64,000 nt of DNA, from positions 186,001 to 250,000 of the forward strand of contig JADQAV010000041.1 in NCBI GenBank assembly GCA_019775845.1, in the 5' to 3' direction. The notes under the pieces were generated by a model, which made no database searches, was not told where the DNA came from, and saw only the letters and a list, made by a program, of their open reading frames with translations. Within the stretch, counting starts at the first letter, position 1. Every line of letters begins with the position of its first letter. A program made the position numbers and the translations under genes. Shown here piece by piece: positions 58,450 through 64,000 of this stretch. This stretch comes from Myrmaecium sp. VS I D KN 1 (Eukaryota > Ascomycota > Dothideomycetes > Valsariales > Valsariaceae).

Positions 58450-58531
58450 CACTACGTACCGGACGCCGGAAGCTGCTGCTACACTGGTCGCATTGGTGTC
58501 TGCGTTCGAGGCCGTCCCCGGTCCACTCCAT
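56730..58531 (-). CDS. Transcription factor with two C2H2 fingers and a Zn2Cys6 cluster
   Basis: Exons 58531-58460, 58346-58261, 58121-56843 and 56771-56730 encode 492 aa. Both fingers are split by introns: CDQCSSSFRRP-EHLRRHQRDH and CPVCGKGFSRS-DTLQRHELIH, each C-x2-C-x12-H-x3-H. An Ala run follows, then the Zn2Cys6 cluster beginning ACISCAQARARC and continuing GGGRCTRC to SLRCEYP, then the basic KKRRTQRR. The rest is disordered and Pro/Ser/Gly-rich, with an 11-Gly tract encoded by a GCC/GGC microsatellite (about 57346-57375). Fungal C2H2-plus-Zn2Cys6 regulators normally carry a long fungal_trans domain, and none is visible here. The proposed end (CIAI then TGA) is followed by a further about 50 in-frame codons with a coding-like look, so the C terminus is uncertain. 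Confidence 0.75.
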
Positions 58532-61013
58532 CGTCGGGGCGTGGCGTGATGCGAGGGGTGGCGTTGTCGGTTTCATGGGATGGGCGATCACGTTTGTGCT
58601 CACGCCGACATGTAACCCGTGAAGAGAGAGAGAAGGGGAGAGGAAGCGATAGAAAGAGAGCGGGTCAGGCTTCGCAAGGCCAGTGGTTCAGGAATCGATG
58701 GGGAGCGAGAGCAAGTGAGCGAGAGAGAAAGCAAAAGGCGTCGTTTGTCAAATCCATGGCCCACGGGGGAGGGGGGGTTAACAACAAGCGCGTGCGCGGC
58801 AGCGAGGGGGTGTGGAGAAATATATATGTCAAGCTACGACGAGAGAGACTACCTTACCTTACCTTACCTTGCCTCTCTACGGATACTCTACCGACATCCT
58901 ACGAAAGGGAAGGGGGAAGAAGGGGAAGAAAAATGGGGCCCAGGCCGGGACCCTGGGGTAAAGAAAAAGGAGGAGGAGGATGTGGTGGAGGATCTGACGA
59001 TGACACCCCATAAAAAACCGCTTCCCCCCCCCCCTCCCCCCTCCCTCCCTCCGCCTTTCTCCCCACCCCACAAAATCACAACATGAGGCGCGGGCTCTGC
59101 ACAAAAAATGGCTGGGTCATCGGGAGAGACTGTTGAAGACGAAAAGACGGAGAGACCCACGAGGGGGGAATGGGGGTTTGGGGCGTGTTTGTTTGAAGTG
59201 GGGTGGTTCCCTTCCACAACCCACAAAACCATCAGCGGGGGCCCCTCCATCATATTTCCCGGGTGGGGAGAGCGAGAAAGAGAGAGAGAGAGAGGCGGAG
59301 GAAAAGGAAGAAAAAACCTGCGGTGGAAGCGTGACCGTGGGGAAACTTTGCTCGTAGGTACATTACAGTACATACGTGGAGAAGGCCTGCGTTTTGTTCG
59401 GGCACGCCCCCCGGGGGTCAGTTTCCCCAACCAGTCTGGATGGCCGACCTGCCGAGTGGAAATCCCCACACTTGCGGGGGGGTTTTCAATGGGCGTTCCG
59501 GTTTCCAATCGGAGGGGTCCGGGGTGGGTTCGGAGAAGACGAGAGATGGGGAGATGGGACACCCGTCCCCTTCCTCTTGTTCTTTCATCGCCCACGCTGC
59601 ATGCGTATGTAAAGTCCATATCCAGGTCAATGGTGAAGATGGTAAAGTCTATACCGCTCGTATTTTTCCGGCAGTTTATTTCTCTCCTCCCGCTTAAGGA
59701 GGGCGGTGGCGGGCAGGCGGGGGGTGATCGCGACGAGAAAAGCGCGAGAGGAACAACTGCCGCGCGGATACTTGGGTGTGGATGGTGTGTGGGTGAGGGT
59801 TGCATGCCCGATGCCAAGGATCCGTAGTGCGGAGGATCTCTCACCTCCGCGCGATTTGTATGTAACGTGGGGCAACCCACTGGGGCACACCCCACCATCT
59901 CCCCGGGAATCCCCGGGTTTTATCGGCCTTGATGCACCCCCCCCCCCGGCTTGTATTGTATCACTGCACACCATCGGATTTAGGCAGAATAGGAGGAAAA
60001 TCGGAAGTTAACAAACGACCCGTCAAGTTTCTGGAAGGAAAGAAAGATAACGTGAGTGGGATCGATCGATTGACACGATCTCCTCTCTATCAGAAGACGA
60101 TACTTTGGTACTTGGTAGTAGTCACAGGTTATTTAGGCACACCATCTGGCAGTTCTAACCCGCGGAAAAAAGAGCGCCGTTACCGCCACCGCCACGGCTT
60201 TTTTCACGCCATAGAAGGGGGTAAAACTCGGTACCGTACCTGAAAGTTTATGTAGCCGGTCAGGCACCGGTGGCACTGAGGAAAGTTAATTTCTCTTTCC
60301 GAGGAAGAGGAAAGCCGAGAAGAAAAAGAGTGAAACAGATAGTTGCTCATTGAGGATCCAAGACAAAGTGCACCTCGCACGATACAATTCCCCGCCCGAT
60401 CACGAGGGAAGAAGAGAGGAGAGAGTGTGCGCGTATGGCGTGCGGCATTCGGCGTGGAGAGATGGAGAGATGGAGAGATGGAGACGAGAGGTAAAGGATG
60501 ACATCGCATAAAAAACCGTGCTCCTATATCCGAACCGGGGATCCCTCCCGACAGTGAGGTCAGGTGCAGCCCCGGCCAACAACTCCGATCGATTCATCAT
60601 GCCGTTTCCGTTTTGTTGCGTGCGCGGCACCATTTCCGCTTTCCGTCGTCGGCCTTCCCCCGGCCTTCCCGTTTCTTGCGCGGTCGCTTTCCGCAGCCTT
60701 GCGCCGAAGGAGGCGTTTTGTCTGTTCGTGATCGGTGTCCATAAGTCACACTCACACGTCTCGAGATGGGATGCGGCGTCCTGTTCAACAGGTGCTCGAT
60801 GACGGGCTCGACGTTCCTGTTCGTAGAACATGATTATATCATCATCATCAACCTCTGCTCTCTCCCTCTTTTTCTCTCTATATGATAGTCCTCCACGTGC
60901 TGACGGAAAAAAAAGTCCTGCGTGTCACGTTGCCCCTTCCCTCCCGATCCTTCCAACACTCCTCTCATCCCCTGTCTTTCACCAGACCACCAGCCACATC
61001 GCACCCCGATCCT
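58532..61013. other. Long intergenic region, low complexity
   Basis: No convincing gene in about 2.5 kb. It has an A/G-rich tract (58610-58760), TACCT repeats (58850-58875), C/T-rich and GA-rich tracts (59020-59060; 59270-59310), and a 9-base tandem unit GATGGAGAG at about 60460-60485. ORFs on both strands are compositionally biased and share no family features. Confidence 0.6.
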
Positions 61014-62391
61014 CTACATCTTTGCCGTACCTCCTACGAATCCATCCACAACCGCTTGCATCAGCTGGTTCGCAATCGCCGTCCGCGGCGGAACCCGCAA
61101 GTCACCCTCCTTCCACTCCGGCCCGGGACCCTCGCCCAGTCCGCTCGTCCCGACCCGCAGCGCTTCCCGCACCTCCTCCAGGCCGTACCACCGCGCATCT
61201 TCCAGCTCGGGGTCGTGTCCCAGATCGATCGTCTCCCCCCCGGGGATCGCCTGCCCGATCGCGCCGATCATCAGGTTGGCCGGGTACGGCCAGGGCTGGG
61301 TGGAGTGGATGATCACCCGGCCGAGCCGGACGCCGGATTCCTCCCAGACCTCCCGCCGGACCGCCTCCTCCACGCTCTCCGCCGGCTCGAGGAAGCCGGC
61401 CAGGGTGGAGTACCAGTACTTCGGCCAGCGCTTCTGCCGGCCGAGCAGGATGCGCTGCCCGTCGGCGCTGACGACCGCCATGATGACTGTTGGGTCGGTC
61501 CGCGGAAAGGAGACGTTCGAGATGCCGGTCCGGGTTGCGCATGGGGGCCGCTCAGGAGTCTCGCTCCCGGCGGCGACGGCCTGGGCGAGGTCGCGCGGAG
61601 GGCAGGTCCGCTTGAACCCGCCGTTGATGGAGAGGGTGGGGTAGCCGCAGGTGGCGCAGAAGGGGTTGCGCGCGTTCCAGTCGAGAAGATGGCGGGCTTC
61701 GGCGTAGATAGCGGCTGGATGGTGTTAGCGATGCCTGTCAACAAGCTGTCTTTGCGCGATCGAGCTCACCTTGTTCAGGCTCCAGAGAGGTGTGCATGCG
61801 AGCGGAGACGAATCTGAGACCTTCCTTGTCGAGCCGGGAGATCAAGGCTTCCGCGGCTTCCTTCACAGAGGCCTTAGGTGTCACATCTAGAGCAAAGTAT
61901 GGCGCGCCTTTGTAGTGGTCCTTGTAGATCAACGGCTCCTTATGCCGGTCATCCAAGCCAAGGAACACCAGTTGTGGAAGGTATTTGGTCGAGTTATACA
62001 GTTTGATGACGTCCTCTTCGCTCCTTTGGTAAGGGTTCTCGCCAATCACCGATTCCACATCCTTGTACTTCAGGTATGCCAGCTGCGTAGGCGACTTGAT
62101 TTTGATCAAGGGGTCGAGCTTGTTGAAGAGCACGAATGACGTCGACGGGTGCGTGAGAGCGGTGGAGAGGAAGGTATGGTCGGTTCGCAAAAACGAGACG
62201 CGGTTGAGAGGAGAGCCTGTGGAGCATCGTCAGACTCGCTGTGCACTGAAGGGAGCAGGATGTTTCCGTCTGAACTGACCAGAGAAGTAATTGGCAATCT
62301 CACGCCCGAATTTCCGACTTAACATGCTATCGAGTTCAGGTTGAGCGGGCTCAGGTAGTTCCGGAATGGGTACGGGTTTCGTCTCGGACAT
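61014..62391 (-). CDS. NPY1: Peroxisomal NADH diphosphatase (NPY1/NudC family)
   Basis: Cleaves NADH to NMNH and AMP. Exons 62391-62280, 62216-61770 and 61714-61014 encode 419 aa, start MSETKPVPIPELPEPAQPEL. The N-terminal domain runs to about residue 185. A zinc ribbon follows (CATCGYPTLSINGGFKRTC), and then the Nudix domain with the box GFLEPAESVEEAVRREVW followed by EESGV, matching GX5EX7REUXEEXGU. The C-terminal SQPWPYPANLMIGAI motif (here TQPWPYPANLMIG) identifies the NADH branch of the family. The last three residues AKM fit the relaxed PTS1 consensus [SAC][KRH][LM], consistent with peroxisomal location as in yeast. Divergent from COG2 across 494 bases. Confidence 0.92.
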
Positions 62392-62885
62392 AATTAGGGG
62401 AAGAACATGCGCCTGGATGGACTAGGAGGTATAAATGGGTAGGAACAAAATTTTGTCTATGTACAAGGCGAGGTGTAAGATATTCGTGGGAGAAAGGAAG
62501 AAGTAGAGAAGTCGAATATCCACACATCATAGAAATGCGCCTTCGGGTTTAAGTCACCGCCGGCAACAACATACCCCGCCACACCTGGCGCAGTACCTGC
62601 AATAGTTCACTACCAGGATTCTTCTCCTTGTTCATCCGATCACTGGTTGGCCAGGAGGCTTCTTGAGAAACTTGGATTAGTAATGCACGACCAGTGAACT
62701 ATCGCCAGCCGGATGTCATCCCAGCATTGCCGATATCGATAGCGCCGATCCCGACGGGAGTCCCTGAGGTGCACAGCATGTACCGACGACGTATCTGAAA
62801 TCCAGCAACCGGCGATTCGAGCCACAAACCCCAGGGGACAATCACTATACACACACACACACATATACACAACTTTCCTGCCATC
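62392..62885. promoter_or_regulatory. Bidirectional promoter between NPY1 and COG2
   Basis: 494 bases separate the two divergent start codons. A short CA dinucleotide run lies at about 62850-62865, just before the COG2 ATG. No named factor site is clear. Confidence 0.5.
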
Positions 62886-63897
62886 ATGAGTGGCTTCTAC
62901 GTAAGCCCTTCCCATCCTCACCATCCAACCCAATCGAAACCACCGTCCCCCACCTCTAACTTCCTCCCCCCAGATCCCCAACTCGACGCCCACCACGCCG
63001 TCCCCAACAACGACGACGCGCTCCCGCTCCCGCGCCTCCTCCGCAGGGAGTAACTCCGGCGACAGCGACTCGCTCCCCTACCCAGCCCCGCTCCCGCGAT
63101 CCGCCTTCCTCGACCCGTCCTTCTCCCCCTCCGCCTACCTCAGCACCCTCCACCACCGGCACCAGACGCTCGAGGACCTCCGGGCCGAGCTGCGGGCGCG
63201 CAGCCAGCTCTGCGCCGCCGAGCTGCTCGACCTCGTCAACGGGAACTACCACGACTTCCTCACGCTCGGCGCCAGCCTCGCCGGCGGCGACGAGCGCGTC
63301 GAGGAGGTCCGCCTCGGCCTGCTCGGCTTCCGCAAGGAGGTCGACGCCGTTCGCGCCCGCGTCGCCGAGCGCGAGGCCGAGGTCGCCGCGCTGCTGCAGG
63401 AGCGTGTGCGGCTGCGGAGGGATGTCGTCCTGGGAAGGAAGCTGCTGGCCGTGAACGATCGGCTGGAGGACTTAGAGCGCCGATTGTTGGTCAAGTCCAC
63501 GGAGAAGGGGGCGGATGGTGAGGCTGCGGGGGGTGAAGGCACATTGAGTGAGAGCGAGTCGGAGGAGGATGATGAGGATGACGAGGAGGAAGAAGAGGGC
63601 GAGGAGGAGGGCTTGGTGGGCGCGGTCATGTCTCTCCAGACGTTGCGGAAACACGTGCAGCTCTGGTTATACATCCGGCAATGCTGCGAAGGGATCGGAC
63701 TGGATCATCCATTTCTGGTCGCACAGGAACCGAGGATGGAGAAGGTGCGCAAGGCGCTTTTATTAGACCTCAGCACCGCGCTCAAGCAGGCAAGAGGATC
63801 CGGAGAGCCGGGCAAGGCCCGGCTCATGAAGCTCATGAGCATCTACCGGGACATGGATGAGGTCGGGGAGGCTCTGAAAGTCCTCAAGTCACGATGA
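62886..63897 (+). CDS. COG2: COG complex subunit 2 (Golgi tethering)
   Basis: Lobe A subunit of the conserved oligomeric Golgi complex, which tethers vesicles for retrograde Golgi traffic. A 15-base first exon (62886-62900, MSGFY) joins 62974-63897, giving 312 aa. After a Ser/Thr-rich N terminus comes the COG2 N-terminal domain: PRSAFLDPSFSPSAYLSTLH, then AELLDLVNGNYHDFLTLGAS, which is the family signature, then the coiled coil EEVRLGLLGFRKEVDAV. A highly acidic segment (SESESEEDDEDDEEEEE) precedes the last helices (LRKHVQLWLYIRQCCEGIG). The short length is usual for fungal COG2, compared with the much longer animal proteins. Confidence 0.9.
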
Positions 63898-64000
63898 AAA
63901 GGGGACGGATCCGTCACGATTTAGAGAGGAGTGGGAAACGGTAGCGTCGGTGTTCGTGGGATATCCATATTCTTGTTCTTTTTAACAGCCGTCTGTCGTA

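Noticed and set aside
58888-59898. 336-codon minus-strand ORF in the 58.5-61 kb region
   Set aside because: It is Pro/Ser/Arg-rich over low-complexity DNA, lacks any motif and overlaps equally long frames on the other strand.
60922-61817. Long plus-strand ORFs opposite NPY1
   Set aside because: They are shadows of the Nudix gene, which has clear zinc-ribbon and Nudix motifs on the minus strand.
1-64000. tRNA, rRNA, CRISPR, transposon or virus-like elements
   Set aside because: I looked for tRNA arms, long inverted or direct repeats, and transposase or polymerase motifs on both strands and saw none that I could support.

Overview
The window is nuclear DNA of a filamentous ascomycete (Pezizomycotina). 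Most genes carry one to four short GT-AG introns (about 50-130 bases) with CTAAC/CTGAC-like branch points. The gene families are typical of filamentous fungi: a C2H2/Zn2Cys6 transcription factor, Ser-rich multidomain surface protein, ankyrin-tailed asparaginase, and a THI5-type pyrimidine synthase under a TPP riboswitch. I cannot fix the class from sequence alone. Runs of N at 663-670 and 22792-22793 show a draft assembly.

Layout. 1-10 kb, all on the minus strand: asparaginase with a 1.1-kb last intron, a GRAM-domain membrane protein, and a nucleotidyltransferase-like protein. 10-18 kb, plus strand: a NAP/SET histone chaperone, a secreted GH1 glucosidase with a CreA-like palindrome and TATA box, and a LisH/CTLH/WD40 protein (WDR26/Gid7 type). 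19.6-21 kb, minus: THI5 with a complete TPP aptamer. 22.6-29.8 kb, plus: a giant Ser-rich protein with seven apple/PAN-like Cys domains and several reading-frame breaks. 30-35 kb: CFD1 (minus), a 126-aa membrane protein built from microexons (plus), and a 73-aa membrane protein (minus). 36-41 kb, plus: a conserved small fungal protein, an ICln/Lot5 protein, and an atypical SDR with a likely GC-AG intron. 42-46 kb: POM34-like nucleoporin (minus) divergent from a degenerate AMP-binding protein (plus). 47-53 kb, plus: an NCS1 nucleobase transporter and a secreted GH92 mannosidase. 53-58.5 kb, minus: nitronate monooxygenase and a C2H2+Zn2Cys6 regulator. 61-64 kb: NPY1-type NADH diphosphatase (minus) divergent from COG2 (plus).

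Most genes are unrelated housekeeping or nutrient-acquisition genes. There is no obvious biosynthetic cluster, and I saw no transposon, virus-like element, tRNA, rRNA or CRISPR. The strongest regulatory finding is the TPP aptamer of THI5, with splice donors just upstream and short upstream ORFs. Both secreted glycosidase genes have paired inverted SYGGRG sites, which suggests carbon-catabolite control. The main structural oddities are the 1.1-kb asparaginase intron with a long read-through frame, the broken Ser-rich gene, and several genes with coding exons of only 9-26 bases.

Exon boundaries were worked out by hand from splice consensus, frame and family resemblance. Family names come from recognised motifs, not from database searches.
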